From Candidatus Fermentibacterota bacterium (GTDB lineage Bacteria; JAFGKV01): 19,831 nucleotides of DNA. A program made the position numbers and the translations under genes. The stretch is taken from assembly GCA_030620115.1 (NCBI GenBank), contig JAUXFG010000066.1:1-19831 (forward strand), given 5' to 3'. The notes below the pieces were generated by a model. That model was not told the origin of the DNA and made no database searches. It saw only the letters and a program-made list of their open reading frames with translations. Below, one piece after another: positions 1 to 8,344 of this stretch; within the stretch, counting starts at the first letter, position 1; the number at the start of each line of letters is the position of its first letter.

Positions 1-2
1 AG

Positions 3-638
3 TTCATAGTCCAGTACAAGATCTTGGATGCCGCGAAGTACTTGTTCAAGGTCAAAGATCCCGACGGTACTGTCAGAGACGCCGCAGAAGCATCTCTTCG
101 CCAAATCATCGGCGCGCACGGCATCGATGATGCCCTTACTGCCGGTAAGGCGATCATTCAGGACGAGACGCAAACCAGGCTTCAGGAGATCCTGGATTCA
201 TATGACACCGGGATCACCGTGGTCGCAGTCCAGCTGCAGGATGTCCATCCCCCCGACGCGGTAGTCCACGCATTCAAAGACGTTGCCAGTGCAAAAGAAG
301 ACAAGCAGCGCTTCATCAACGAGGCGCAAGGTTATAGGAACAACATCATCCCCGCGGCTCGCGGTGAGGCGGCGAGAATGAAGCTAGACGCCGAAGCATA
401 TGCGGCGCGTCGAGTAGAAATGGCCGACGGAGAGGCCACCCGTTTTCTCAGGCTCTATGCGGAGTATAAGAAAGCCAAGCCGGTGACACGCCAAAGGCTC
501 TATCTCGAGGCCATGGAGGAGATTCTTCCACGGCGAAAGAAGTTTATCGTTCCTGAGAACACCGTATCATTGCTCAACTTGGGATCCATGGGTGAGATCC
601 TCAAATCGGTCGAGAAAACGCAGGGAGGTGGGCGATGA
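3..638 (+). CDS. hflK: HflK, SPFH/band 7 membrane protease regulator (5' end outside window)
   Basis: This is the C-terminal 211 residues of HflK; the reading frame is open to the left edge, so the start lies outside the window and the first in-frame TTG is only an internal leucine. Visible features are the SPFH-domain end (FIVQYKILDAAKYLFKV, then the LRQIIG stretch typical of HflK), a VQLQDVHPP segment that is nearly diagnostic for the HflK subfamily, and a long alanine/glutamate-rich coiled-coil (EAQGYRNNIIPAARGEAARM). HflK partners HflC in a large periplasm-facing complex that controls the FtsH protease in the inner membrane (family knowledge). The stop overlaps the hflC start by 4 nt (ATGA), indicating translational coupling. 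The identification is very secure. Confidence 0.96.
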   Translation, partial: FIVQYKILDAAKYLFKVKDPDGTVRDAAEASLRQIIGAHGIDDALTAGKAIIQDETQTRLQEILDSYDTGITVVAVQLQDVHPPDAVVHAFKDVASAKEDKQRFINEAQGYRNNIIPAARGEAARMKLDAEAYAARRVEMADGEATRFLRLYAEYKKAKPVTRQRLYLEAMEEILPRRKKFIVPENTVSLLNLGSMGEILKSVEKTQGGGR

Positions 639-1495
639 GGGCGCTGCTCAAGCTCGTTGTTGGCATTGTCATACTCATGATAGTCCTCTCTCTCTTTCTA
701 TTCACCGTCAATGAGACCGAGCAAGTGGTTATCACACAGTTCGGGAATCCGGTACGCACTATTCTGGAGCCCGGCCTCAAGATCAAGCTGCCCTTCCCGA
801 TTCAGGTTGCGAACAAATTCGAGAAAAGAATCCTCGAACACGATGCCATACCCGCGGAGGTTCTTACCGGGGACAAGAAAAATCTGGTGGTGGACAACTA
901 TGCGAAGTGGCGCATCAGCGATCCCCTCAAGTTCATGCAGACCGTTGCCAACGAGAACTCGGCACAGGCCAGATTGGATGATATCATCTATTCGAAGATG
1001 CGTGAGGCCATTGGCAAGGTGAAGCTGACTGATGTCATCAGTACGCACCGCGATTCGATCATGAACGAAGTCACACTTGCGAGCAATGAGAAAGCCATCG
1101 CATACGGTATCGAGGTGCTGGACGTCCGGATCAAACGAGCGGATCTCCCGGAGGAGAACGAGCGTTTCGTCTTCGCGAGAATGCAGGCGGAGCGGCAGCG
1201 GCAGGCGAATCTCTATCGCTCCGAGGGTCGGCAGGAGGCCGAGGTCATACGCGCCCAGACCGACAAGGAGAAGGAGATCATCCTGGCGGAGGCCTATGCG
1301 GAGGCGGAGAAGGAACGTGGAACAGGTGATGCCGAAGCCACCAGAGTCTATGCCGCTGCCTATGGGAAGGATGCTGAGTTCTATGCCTTTGTGAGGACCT
1401 TGGACGCATACAAGAAGAGCCTGGACGAGGAGACCATTGTGGTGCTCCCGGCCGAGGGCGGATTCTTGCACTATTTGCAGAAAGGCGTCAAATAG
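635..1495 (+). CDS. hflC: HflC, SPFH/band 7 membrane protease regulator
   Basis: Complete 286-residue HflC. An N-terminal membrane segment (about residues 5-24) is followed by the band 7 domain (VNETEQVVITQFGNPVRT, then LEPGLKIKLPFP), the conserved VLTGDKKNLVVDNYAKWRI stretch, the RADLPEEN segment, and an alanine/glutamate/arginine-rich coiled-coil ending in FYAFVRTLDAYKKSL. These are all HflC hallmarks. The start is fixed by the ATGA overlap with hflK and a GGGAGGTGGG ribosome-binding stretch inside the end of hflK. It forms a complex with HflK that modulates FtsH-dependent turnover of membrane proteins. It is somewhat shorter than the enterobacterial protein, as is common outside that group. 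No further gene is coupled downstream; the next start is 136 nt away across a repeat copy. Confidence 0.97.
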   Translation: MRALLKLVVGIVILMIVLSLFLFTVNETEQVVITQFGNPVRTILEPGLKIKLPFPIQVANKFEKRILEHDAIPAEVLTGDKKNLVVDNYAKWRISDPLKFMQTVANENSAQARLDDIIYSKMREAIGKVKLTDVISTHRDSIMNEVTLASNEKAIAYGIEVLDVRIKRADLPEENERFVFARMQAERQRQANLYRSEGRQEAEVIRAQTDKEKEIILAEAYAEAEKERGTGDAEATRVYAAAYGKDAEFYAFVRTLDAYKKSLDEETIVVLPAEGGFLHYLQKGVK

Positions 1496-1537
1496 GCGTC
1501 TTCAATCGGTTGGAAACCTGACAAACGAGTCAAGATT

Positions 1538-1567
1538 ATCGCTCGTTGGTTTGAGGCGCAGCTTCGC
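1538..1567 (+). repeat. Dispersed intergenic repeat, copy 1 (GTTTGAGGCGCAGCTTCGC family)
   Basis: This 30-nt segment in the hflC-hydrolase gap matches the reverse complement of 10314-10343 with three mismatches; the core GGTTTGAGGCGCAGCTTCGC is identical. Just upstream, AACGAG (1524-1529) can pair with CTCGTT (1542-1547). It is a short dispersed repeat of unknown function, seen directly by comparing the two intergenic regions. Confidence 0.75.
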
Positions 1568-1631
1568 GAGGCTTGTTGGGGAGATCCGTCTCCCGCGGAA
1601 TCCCTGGATCGAGAAGTGAGGAGATGTCACG

Positions 1632-2939
1632 ATGAAAGCACTACCTGAGAAGAAGATCATTGAGCTGGCCGACAAGGGGCGGGATGACGTTGCGAAGTTC
1701 TTGAAGCAGCTCATCGTTATTCCTTCCATGAGTGGCCAGGAGGCAGGCGTTATCGAGCAGCTCCGTGTGATGATGAAGATGGCCGGTCTCGCCAGGGTCA
1801 GGATAGATCGTCTCGGGAATATTATTGGAACGCTTGGCACCGGCCCCAGGGTGCTGGCCTTTGATGCGCACGTGGACACGGTTGAGGTGGGGGATCTCGA
1901 CGCGTGGGAGGCGAACCCTTTTGAGGCCGTGGAAAAGGACGAATGGATCTTGGGGAGGGGAGCGGCTGATCAGAAGGGCGGTATGGCTTCCATGCTTCTT
2001 GCCGCCCGAATTTTGAAGGAGATCGGCGTTCCGAAAGACATGACTATCATGTTCGTAGGCAGCATCATGGAGGAGGATTCGGACGGGCTTTGTTGGCAGT
2101 ACCTTGTCAAAGAGGAGAAGTACAAGCCGAGTTGGGTTGTGCTGACGGAGCCCACAGGTCTTGCGGTGAATCATGGGCAACGAGGCCGGGTGGAAATCGA
2201 GGTCAGTACCTTCGGGAGATCGGCGCATGCCGCCGCTCCGGACCAGGGAACCAATGCGATCTATCTGATGAACCCAATAGTTGATGCCGTGAGGAAACTT
2301 GGCCGCAAGCTGAAGGACGACAAGCGTCTTGGCAAGGGGACTGTGGCGATTACGGACATCCGGTCCAGGGAGGCCTCTCTCTGTGCCATCCCCGATCGCT
2401 GTACGATCCACTTGGACAGGCGGTTGACCTTAGGAGAAACGGCAGAGACGGCTCTCGAGGAAATCACTTGTCTTCCCGAGGTGAAAGCAGCCAACGCCGA
2501 GGTGGTTATTCCCGATTACTCTGTGCCAAGCTATAGGGGACTCGTGTATACGGTACAGAAGTACTACCCATCATGGATTCTGGAACCTGCGCATATCCTT
2601 GTCAAAGCGGCGATGCAAACTTCAAAGACCGTTGTCAAGAAGAAGGCCAAGCTGGATACTTGGAATTTTAGCACCAATGGCGTGGCGACCATGGGCATGT
2701 TTGGCATTCCCAGCATTGGTTTTGGACCCTCCGAGGAGAAGTACGCACATTCGCCCGAAGATCGGTGTCCCATCGATCACCTTGTGAAATCAGCCGCCTT
2801 CTATGCCTTGCTGCCATGGGTGCTGAATGAAATGGTGGATGCGGGAGAAAAAGATCAGGTCCCCGATTTCGGAAGTAGCGGAGGAGCTGGCGGTGAGGAA
2901 ATAGCACGTGGCGAATCAGAGGCCGGAGAAAAAGAGTAG
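1632..2939 (+). CDS. ygeY: M20-family metallohydrolase, YgeY type
   Basis: A 435-residue zinc-dependent peptidase/amidohydrolase of the M20 family. Metal-site motifs are all present: DAHVDTV (H80, D82), GRGAADQKGG (D113), MEEDSDG (E147/E148), LTEPT (E173), the dimerisation-domain SAHAA (H199) and a C-terminal YAHSPEDRC (H373). The GRGAADQKGGMAS and FSTNGVATMGMFGIPSIGFG stretches are most like the YgeY selenium-metabolism-linked hydrolases. No selenium or purine-catabolism genes are visible nearby, so the true substrate is unknown; ArgE, DapE or carboxypeptidase activities cannot be excluded. The start has GAGGAG at 1618-1623, 8 nt upstream. The last 30 or so residues form a Gly/Glu-rich low-complexity tail beyond the normal fold. 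No signal peptide is seen, so it should be cytoplasmic. Confidence 0.9.
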   Translation: MKALPEKKIIELADKGRDDVAKFLKQLIVIPSMSGQEAGVIEQLRVMMKMAGLARVRIDRLGNIIGTLGTGPRVLAFDAHVDTVEVGDLDAWEANPFEAVEKDEWILGRGAADQKGGMASMLLAARILKEIGVPKDMTIMFVGSIMEEDSDGLCWQYLVKEEKYKPSWVVLTEPTGLAVNHGQRGRVEIEVSTFGRSAHAAAPDQGTNAIYLMNPIVDAVRKLGRKLKDDKRLGKGTVAITDIRSREASLCAIPDRCTIHLDRRLTLGETAETALEEITCLPEVKAANAEVVIPDYSVPSYRGLVYTVQKYYPSWILEPAHILVKAAMQTSKTVVKKKAKLDTWNFSTNGVATMGMFGIPSIGFGPSEEKYAHSPEDRCPIDHLVKSAAFYALLPWVLNEMVDAGEKDQVPDFGSSGGAGGEEIARGESEAGEKE

Positions 2940-3014
2940 GGGATTCTGGACCTATCTTCGGCCGGTACCCGGTCGATCTCCTAAAGACTCCAAGATGAGC
3001 GGATTGGAGGAGCC

Positions 3015-5657
3015 GTGAAGCGCGTGGTGGTTGTGGTCTTGCTCATCGATCTGGTCCTGGTGCTCTCATGTGCCAGGAGCATAGTGGTGGAAAGGGAACC
3101 TCTTACGAGGCTTCTCTCCAGGGCCAGGGCGCTGGAGTCATGCTGTCGCTGGGAGGAGGCCGAGCAGACGCTTGACCAGGCCATGCGACAGCATCCCGCT
3201 GCCATAGAGCCCTGGCTTCTGCTTGGGAAGCTGTATGAGGCCCAAGGCGAACATGCCAGGGCAGTCCATTTCTGGGATCGGATTCTCGCCGTGCGAACAG
3301 AGGAGCATGAAGCCATTGTTGGACGGTGGCGATCGCTCCTCGCACTGGCGTCAAGTGACCGGGCGATCTCCGACAGTCTTTTTGCTCTTGTGCGAACCGA
3401 AGTCGAAACATGGCACACGCGTATTCCCAGGACCCGCCTGTCGCTCGAAGTGTCGTATGAAGGATGGCGTATTCTGGGGGAGGGTTCCTTGGCGCGTCGT
3501 GTGGGATCCGTGATGGCCTTTCGCCACCCGGATACGAAACTTTCCATGGAATTCTCCTCGTCCGCGTTCTACGATAGTCTTTCCCAGCTCGGCCATGACA
3601 AGGGGAAGAGGATCCGTTTTCTGAGGCGTTTCCTTGCTGATCACCCTGTAAGCCCCTGGCGCGGAGAGGCGTATGCCCGCCTTGCCTCGGCACTCAGTGA
3701 GAAGAGGGAGTTCGATGTCCTCGTGCGGACCTTGAGGAGCTGGAGACAAGAAAGCCCGGATGATCCGCGAGCGCTCAATACCTCGGCTTTCCTTTTTTTG
3801 GAGAACAACTTGGGTGATTACAGGGCACTTCAGTACGCCCGAAGAGCTTTGGATGCGGTTGCCCGTTACCGGCCGCCAGATGGCTATCCCGCCCAACGCT
3901 GGAAGCTCGAGAGGCATGGTTTGGAATCCTCCGCAGGAACGAACTATGCGCGAGCCTTGCTCCGCAGGGGAGACTACGAAACAGCGGCACGCGTGGCCGA
4001 GGACGTCATTGCAGGTGTTCCAAGAGATGTCGATTCCGATGTGACAGCAGCGGCTGCGCGAGTCGTGCTTGCACAGTCTCTCATCGCACAGAAGTACAAG
4101 GAACGGGGAGCCGAGCTTCTGGTGCAGGCGCTTATTGAGGGAGACGTGGGGAATATCTGGACATCCCGCGCGGAATCCGTATTGGCCGTAGTTCTTCGCC
4201 GGATGGGTGTGCTTGCCGAACCTGTGTACTATGCACGCGCGGTGAGCCAATACCATGGTCCACGATTTGTCGATGTCACCAGCAGGTATGGACTCATGGA
4301 CATACGTGGTGGCCGGGTGGCTTGGGGAGACTACGATGGTGACGGGTGGGTGGATCTCCTTATCGACGGGAGAAGCATCTTCCGAAATATTGAAGGACGT
4401 CGCTTTACCGAAACATCCCAAGGATTGGGTCTTGGCTCTTCGAACGCTTTTGGGGGGCTCTGGGCCGATGTGGACAATGATGGTGATTTGGATCTTTTCC
4501 TGGCCGCGACAGGGAATGAGCAGAGCCGCGATCAATTGCTTCTGTTCCGGAGCGGCGCCTATGGAGCCGTCAGCTCCTTTCCCGGTGACGACTTTCCCAC
4601 CGAAGGAGCGGCATTCTGCGATTTCGATGGTGATGGATGGCTCGACCTCTATCTGGCAAAGTATGAAAAGCTCGGTGCGCGAGGAGAAGGGCCTCCCGAT
4701 CGCCTGCTGATGAACGGCAAAAACGGGGTGTTCATTGATAAATCAAACGAGAGCGGTATCGGTGAGCCCTACCTGGCAGGCAGAGGGGTAAACTGCGGCG
4801 ACTACGACAATGATGGTGACCAGGATATCTTCGTTTCCAACCACAGGCTGCAGCCGAATCTTCTCTGGGAGAATGATGGTTCGGGGCGTTTCGTTGATGT
4901 GAGCTGCGTGCGTGGCGTGAGGGGCGTCGAAAAAGAGGGCTGGTGGGGACATACCATCGGAAGTGCGTGGGGCGACTATGACAATGATGGCGATCTTGAT
5001 CTGATTTCCGCCAATCTGGCCCATCCGAGGTTTATCGATTGCTCGGATAGGACTATGCTCCTGGTCAATGATGGCCAAGAGCCACCCCGCTTCAAGGACA
5101 TGCGGGCTCCCTCAGGCATCGTGTACGCAGAAAGCCATTGCGATCCCGCGTGGGCCGATGTGGACAGCGACGGGGATCTTGACCTTTTCATCACGTCGAT
5201 CTATAAGGGAAGCCGTTCATTCCTGTATCTCAACGATCATGGAAGATTCAAAGACGTCACCTATCTGGCAGGCGTGAGAGTATTGAATGGTTGGGGATGT
5301 GCCTTTGCCGATTTCGACCGGGACGGCGATGAGGATCTGGTCGTGGGGAGTGAGGATGGGGTCAGGCTCTTCAGGAATCAATCATCAGGGCACTGGCTGA
5401 ACGTCGCTGCCGTAGGAAATGGATCCAGCACGAATCGGGATTGTATCGGATGCCGGGTTTCGGTTACGTCGCCTTCCGGCGTGCAGATACGCGAGATCCA
5501 GTGTGGCAAAGGAACCATGAGCCTCAACTCATTGATTCAGCATTTTGGATTCGGAACGTCTATTGGTCCGGTTGCCATCACGGTACGATTCAGTGATGGG
5601 GAGATGCGAGAAGTGCCTGGTGTGGCCCTCGACCAACTGGTCGTAGTATATCAGTAG
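3015..5657 (+). CDS. Lipoprotein with TPR region, seven-motif FG-GAP beta-propeller and ASPIC/UnbV domain
   Basis: 880 residues. The N-terminus is a lipoprotein signal: basic KR, a hydrophobic run, and a lipobox V-L-S-C with Cys19 as the lipidation site. Residues from about 30 to 420 are alpha-helical with at least one clear TPR pair (ALESCCRWEEAEQTLDQAM and LLLGKLYEAQGEHARAVHF). From about residue 425, seven Asp-rich calcium-loop motifs of the D-x-[DN]-x-D-G-[DW]-x-D type occur (first near 439, second near 485, last near 766), as expected for a seven-bladed FG-GAP/VCBS propeller. The final 95 or so residues (HWLNVAAVG, then GVQIREIQCGKGTMSLNS, HFGFG) are an ASPIC/UnbV domain, the CRTAC1-like arrangement. 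The start is GTG with GGAGGAG only 2 nt before it. Role unknown; likely outer-membrane-anchored binding or adhesion. It stands alone, with 75-77 nt gaps on either side. Confidence 0.9.
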   Translation: MKRVVVVVLLIDLVLVLSCARSIVVEREPLTRLLSRARALESCCRWEEAEQTLDQAMRQHPAAIEPWLLLGKLYEAQGEHARAVHFWDRILAVRTEEHEAIVGRWRSLLALASSDRAISDSLFALVRTEVETWHTRIPRTRLSLEVSYEGWRILGEGSLARRVGSVMAFRHPDTKLSMEFSSSAFYDSLSQLGHDKGKRIRFLRRFLADHPVSPWRGEAYARLASALSEKREFDVLVRTLRSWRQESPDDPRALNTSAFLFLENNLGDYRALQYARRALDAVARYRPPDGYPAQRWKLERHGLESSAGTNYARALLRRGDYETAARVAEDVIAGVPRDVDSDVTAAAARVVLAQSLIAQKYKERGAELLVQALIEGDVGNIWTSRAESVLAVVLRRMGVLAEPVYYARAVSQYHGPRFVDVTSRYGLMDIRGGRVAWGDYDGDGWVDLLIDGRSIFRNIEGRRFTETSQGLGLGSSNAFGGLWADVDNDGDLDLFLAATGNEQSRDQLLLFRSGAYGAVSSFPGDDFPTEGAAFCDFDGDGWLDLYLAKYEKLGARGEGPPDRLLMNGKNGVFIDKSNESGIGEPYLAGRGVNCGDYDNDGDQDIFVSNHRLQPNLLWENDGSGRFVDVSCVRGVRGVEKEGWWGHTIGSAWGDYDNDGDLDLISANLAHPRFIDCSDRTMLLVNDGQEPPRFKDMRAPSGIVYAESHCDPAWADVDSDGDLDLFITSIYKGSRSFLYLNDHGRFKDVTYLAGVRVLNGWGCAFADFDRDGDEDLVVGSEDGVRLFRNQSSGHWLNVAAVGNGSSTNRDCIGCRVSVTSPSGVQIREIQCGKGTMSLNSLIQHFGFGTSIGPVAITVRFSDGEMREVPGVALDQLVVVYQ

Positions 5658-5734
5658 CGTGAAATGCGATATCCGGCGTTGATCCCCACGGATTGGATCA
5701 GGGAACAGATTCCGGTACATGAGGAGGAGATCTC

Positions 5735-6667
5735 GTGGCGCATGAACAACTCGTGATTGTCGGCTCGGGTCCGGCAGGGCTGACGGCAGCCATCTACGCA
5801 AGCAGGGCAATGCTCAAACCACTCGTCATCGAAGGCACACAGCCCGGCGGCCAGCTGATGATTACCACGGAGGTTGAGAACTATCCGGGCTTTCCCGATG
5901 GCATCATGGGGCCGGAACTCATGAATCGAATGCGGCAACAGGCGGATCGATTCGGGGCGCGATTCCGCATGGAAGTAGCCACTGGATGCCGATTCCAGAC
6001 TCGTCCCCTGGCCATCTACCTTGGCGATGAAGAGGTTACTGCTGATACGGTGATTCTAGCCACCGGTGCAACAGCTCGTTACCTCGGGCTTCCCTCCGAA
6101 GAACGCTGGCGAGGGCGTGGTGTTTCCGCGTGTGCCACATGCGACGGCTTTTTTTTCAGAGATAAGGAGGTGGCGGTTGTCGGTGGGGGGGACACGGCTG
6201 CCGAAGAAGCACTGTTTCTCACGCGGTTTGCTTCCAAGGTCACCATCATACATCGACGAAATGAGTTGCGTGCCTCGAAGTTCATGCAGGAGCGCCTCTC
6301 CAATGATCCGAAAGTGGAGATCAGCTGGGACAGCGTCGTTATCGATGTCTTGGGCGAAGAACCAAGAGGCGTCACCGGCGTGCTACTCAAGAATGTGAAG
6401 ACCGGGGAGGAAAACGTACTCGCTTGTGACGGCATGTTCCTGGCCATCGGCCATCAGCCTAGTACGCTATTCGCCAAGGGCGAGCTTGAACTGAATGATG
6501 CCGGATACATAAAGGTTTTTCCAGGCAGTACGAGAACCGGAGTCGAGGGTGTGTTCGCGGCCGGTGATTGCCAGGATTCCATCTTTCGACAAGCCGTTTC
6601 CGCGGCAGGCACTGGATGTATGGCAGCCATTGAGGCCGAGCGCTATCTCCAGTCCGTCAAGAGCTGA
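5735..6667 (+). CDS. trxB: Thioredoxin reductase (NADPH, FAD)
   Basis: A 310-residue low-molecular-weight thioredoxin reductase. It shows the FAD-binding GSGPAGLTAAIYASRA near residue 10, QPGGQL, the redox-active CATC at residues 133-136, the second nucleotide-binding motif VVGGGDTAAEEA near 150, HRRNELRAS near 174 (the HRRxxxRA arginines favour NADPH), and the FAD-contact VFAAGD near 275. All catalytic residues are present and the length is standard. The enzyme transfers electrons from NADPH to thioredoxin in the cytoplasm. The start is GTG with a strong GAGGAGGAGA site at 5721-5730. A possible small gene begins 10 nt after the stop. No thioredoxin gene is visible in the window. Confidence 0.97.
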   Translation: MAHEQLVIVGSGPAGLTAAIYASRAMLKPLVIEGTQPGGQLMITTEVENYPGFPDGIMGPELMNRMRQQADRFGARFRMEVATGCRFQTRPLAIYLGDEEVTADTVILATGATARYLGLPSEERWRGRGVSACATCDGFFFRDKEVAVVGGGDTAAEEALFLTRFASKVTIIHRRNELRASKFMQERLSNDPKVEISWDSVVIDVLGEEPRGVTGVLLKNVKTGEENVLACDGMFLAIGHQPSTLFAKGELELNDAGYIKVFPGSTRTGVEGVFAAGDCQDSIFRQAVSAAGTGCMAAIEAERYLQSVKS

Positions 6668-6677
6668 GGACAGCGGC

Positions 6678-6887
6678 ATGCGTCGCCGCGGCGGATGGTG
6701 GTGCGAATTGCGGATTAGACTTGGCGCGGGTATGATTCCGATGCGGGTACGACTCGGCGATCGCGAACAGACATGGATCTGGGCGGCAGGGCTCGGAGGG
6801 AGAGGCATTTCGCAAATGATAAGGCCGGTGAGGGATCTTCTGCTTCGGGCGATTCGTCAGCTGGAGACGGGTCCACAGGGATCATAG
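6678..6887 (+). CDS. Possible small basic protein behind trxB, function unknown
   Basis: A 69-codon frame starts at an ATG 10 nt after the trxB stop, with GAGGA (6666-6670) overlapping the trxB terminator at good spacing. The predicted product is Arg- and Trp-rich at the start (MRRRGGWWCELRIRLG) and ends in an amphipathic helix-like segment (IRPVRDLLLRAIRQLE). The frame is also open back into trxB in another phase, which weakens the coding argument, and no family is recognised. If real it would be co-translated with trxB. The remaining gap, 6888-6979, holds nothing I recognise. Confidence 0.4.
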   Translation: MRRRGGWWCELRIRLGAGMIPMRVRLGDREQTWIWAAGLGGRGISQMIRPVRDLLLRAIRQLETGPQGS

Positions 6888-6979
6888 AGTGAAATGCAGA
6901 ACGGCCGCAGACATGGGCAATCGCCAGGATTCTAATGAAATCCCAGCGGGCTAATCAACCGGGCTGACCTGGTACACCC

Positions 6980-8032
6980 ATGTGGGGATTCTACGTAGGT
7001 CAGAAGATGCCTCCCGGCATTCTCGTGATGGTGCTCCTGACGGCATTGGCCCTCCTGCGATCAGGAAAATCGAGAATGATCTGGTTGGTGATGCTCTTGG
7101 CAGGTGGGCTCATCGAGGCTTCCTCTACCTCATTCACCATGGCGATCAGCGGGATGACTGTCATGGCCCTGGCGGGAACAGCGCTGACTGGCAGAGACAG
7201 ACCCATGCTTTATGTCTTGTTCGGATCTCTGTTCCTGATCATATTCGGGAGTTCCATTCTTGCAACCCAAGGCAGGACCGATGATTTTTCTCTCCTGAGA
7301 ACAGCACTTGGATTCTCGCACGACTCGGCAATGGTGGGGGCGCTTCTTGTCTTGTGGATTGGTTTCCTGCTCAGGCTGGTTCTTCTCCCTATTCTCTCTC
7401 CTCATCTGGCTGAGCCTGGTGATGCGGCGACCGTGGGCGTTGGGTGGGTGTCGGGCTTGGTGGTGACTACGAGGCTTGGCGGGCTATTCCCGCAAGCGTT
7501 GCTCGAATCGTCTCAGGGGATTCTCTGTTTCATCATAGTGCCGATTTTCGTCGTCGTGGGCCTCGCGGCATTCAGCACGACGGTATGGGAAAAGCGTAAG
7601 GCCTATGTGGCGGCGGCAGTAGGAGCAACCGCGCTCTGGGGTGCATGGTTTGGAGGTGCGCATGGTCTGATGGGAAGAATGCTGGTCGCGAGGATGGCCA
7701 TACTTCTTCTCTGTCTTGGTCTCATGGGCCACGTGTTTACCTGGCGCTGGCGTATCCCCGTGGCTGCTCTTCGGCTTGCATGTATTGGATTCCCATTCAC
7801 TGCCATCTACTTCACGCGTCGAGATCTCCTCTACGCGGTGGAAAAGCCAGTGCAGATTGGCATGGCAATCGCATGGATTTTGCCGCTGATGGCCATGGTG
7901 GCACATCCTTTTCCAGGATCGAGGGCGGAAAGCGAGAGAACACGTGGTGTTTCCCTCAAATGGATTGGGTTGGTTGTGGGAAGCCTGACGATTCCTCCGG
8001 GTCTCATAGAACGCGCTCTCGCATGGTGGTGA
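6980..8032 (+). CDS. Polytopic membrane protein, possibly a divergent NuoN/NuoM-type antiporter subunit
   Basis: 350 residues with about nine or ten hydrophobic segments separated by short, often basic loops. The segment GRDRPMLYVLFGSLFLIIFG followed by SSILATQGRTDDFSLL resembles the helix pair in NuoN-like proteins (usually YFLLGAFAS, then a TGSTDL-like loop). GFLLRLVLLPILSPHLAEPGD resembles the FK-x-x-x-x-PFH-x-W-x-PD-x-x-E-x-APT region. If so, the conserved membrane lysine is replaced by Arg, the PFHxW motif is lost, and the functional glutamate of the earlier helix is missing. The protein is also shorter than NuoN. No complex I, Mrp or hydrogenase genes are nearby. An in-frame stop lies 15 nt before the ATG; the alternative start is Met10 (7007). 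No strong ribosome binding site is seen. The coding call is good, the family call tentative. Confidence 0.75.
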   Translation: MWGFYVGQKMPPGILVMVLLTALALLRSGKSRMIWLVMLLAGGLIEASSTSFTMAISGMTVMALAGTALTGRDRPMLYVLFGSLFLIIFGSSILATQGRTDDFSLLRTALGFSHDSAMVGALLVLWIGFLLRLVLLPILSPHLAEPGDAATVGVGWVSGLVVTTRLGGLFPQALLESSQGILCFIIVPIFVVVGLAAFSTTVWEKRKAYVAAAVGATALWGAWFGGAHGLMGRMLVARMAILLLCLGLMGHVFTWRWRIPVAALRLACIGFPFTAIYFTRRDLLYAVEKPVQIGMAIAWILPLMAMVAHPFPGSRAESERTRGVSLKWIGLVVGSLTIPPGLIERALAWW

Positions 8033-8197
8033 GTCAAAAGCATTGGGGGTCACGTGTGACTGGAGTCATAGTGTCCTGTCCCGGAAATAGGTTCAGATCC
8101 CGAGGAAGCCGAGGCGCCGCGAGATTTTTGTCGAGAATTCGCTTGGTCAGCTCATTTTGCCACCGCATCTCAATAAGGGTTCGATCCTCCGACTTCC

Positions 8198-8265
8198 TCC
8201 CCCTTTCGCAAAGGGGGATTGAGGCCACCGGCTCATTGAGCCTATGGCTCGGTGAGGGGATTTCT
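8198..8265 (+). repeat. GGGGGATT/GGGGATTTCT repeat element, copy 1
   Basis: It begins with a perfect 9-bp hairpin (TCCCCCTTT, loop CGC, AAAGGGGGA) at 8198-8218, continues with the short hairpin GGCTCA-T-TGAGCC, and ends with GGCTCGGTGAGGGGATTTCT (8246-8265). The same 20-nt ending occurs at 11331-11350, and both copies start with AAAGGGGGAT. The middle differs between copies. It looks like a mobile or recombining palindromic repeat. Confidence 0.75.
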
Positions 8266-8344
8266 CGATTCAGCCCACATTCATTGAGATGGTGCATTCT
8301 GCTGATCAGAGCATAGCATATTGTTCATTTTGACACTACCCACG

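Noticed and set aside
698-1471. Long minus-strand frame opposite hflC (and similar ones opposite the hydrolase and the lipoprotein)
   Set aside because: These are antisense shadows of well-identified genes with unbiased, low-quality composition.
8085-8190. tRNA-like GGTTCAGATCC and GGGTTCGATCCTCC segments
   Set aside because: Neither has a pairing T-stem of normal length or a matching acceptor, anticodon and D-arm.
8034-8297. Minus-strand frame with LIEMRWQNELTKRILDKNLA and LFPGQDTMTPVTR
   Set aside because: It looks partly protein-like, but it spans the GGGGGATT repeat, has no ribosome binding site and no family match I know. Probably the translation of an intergenic element.
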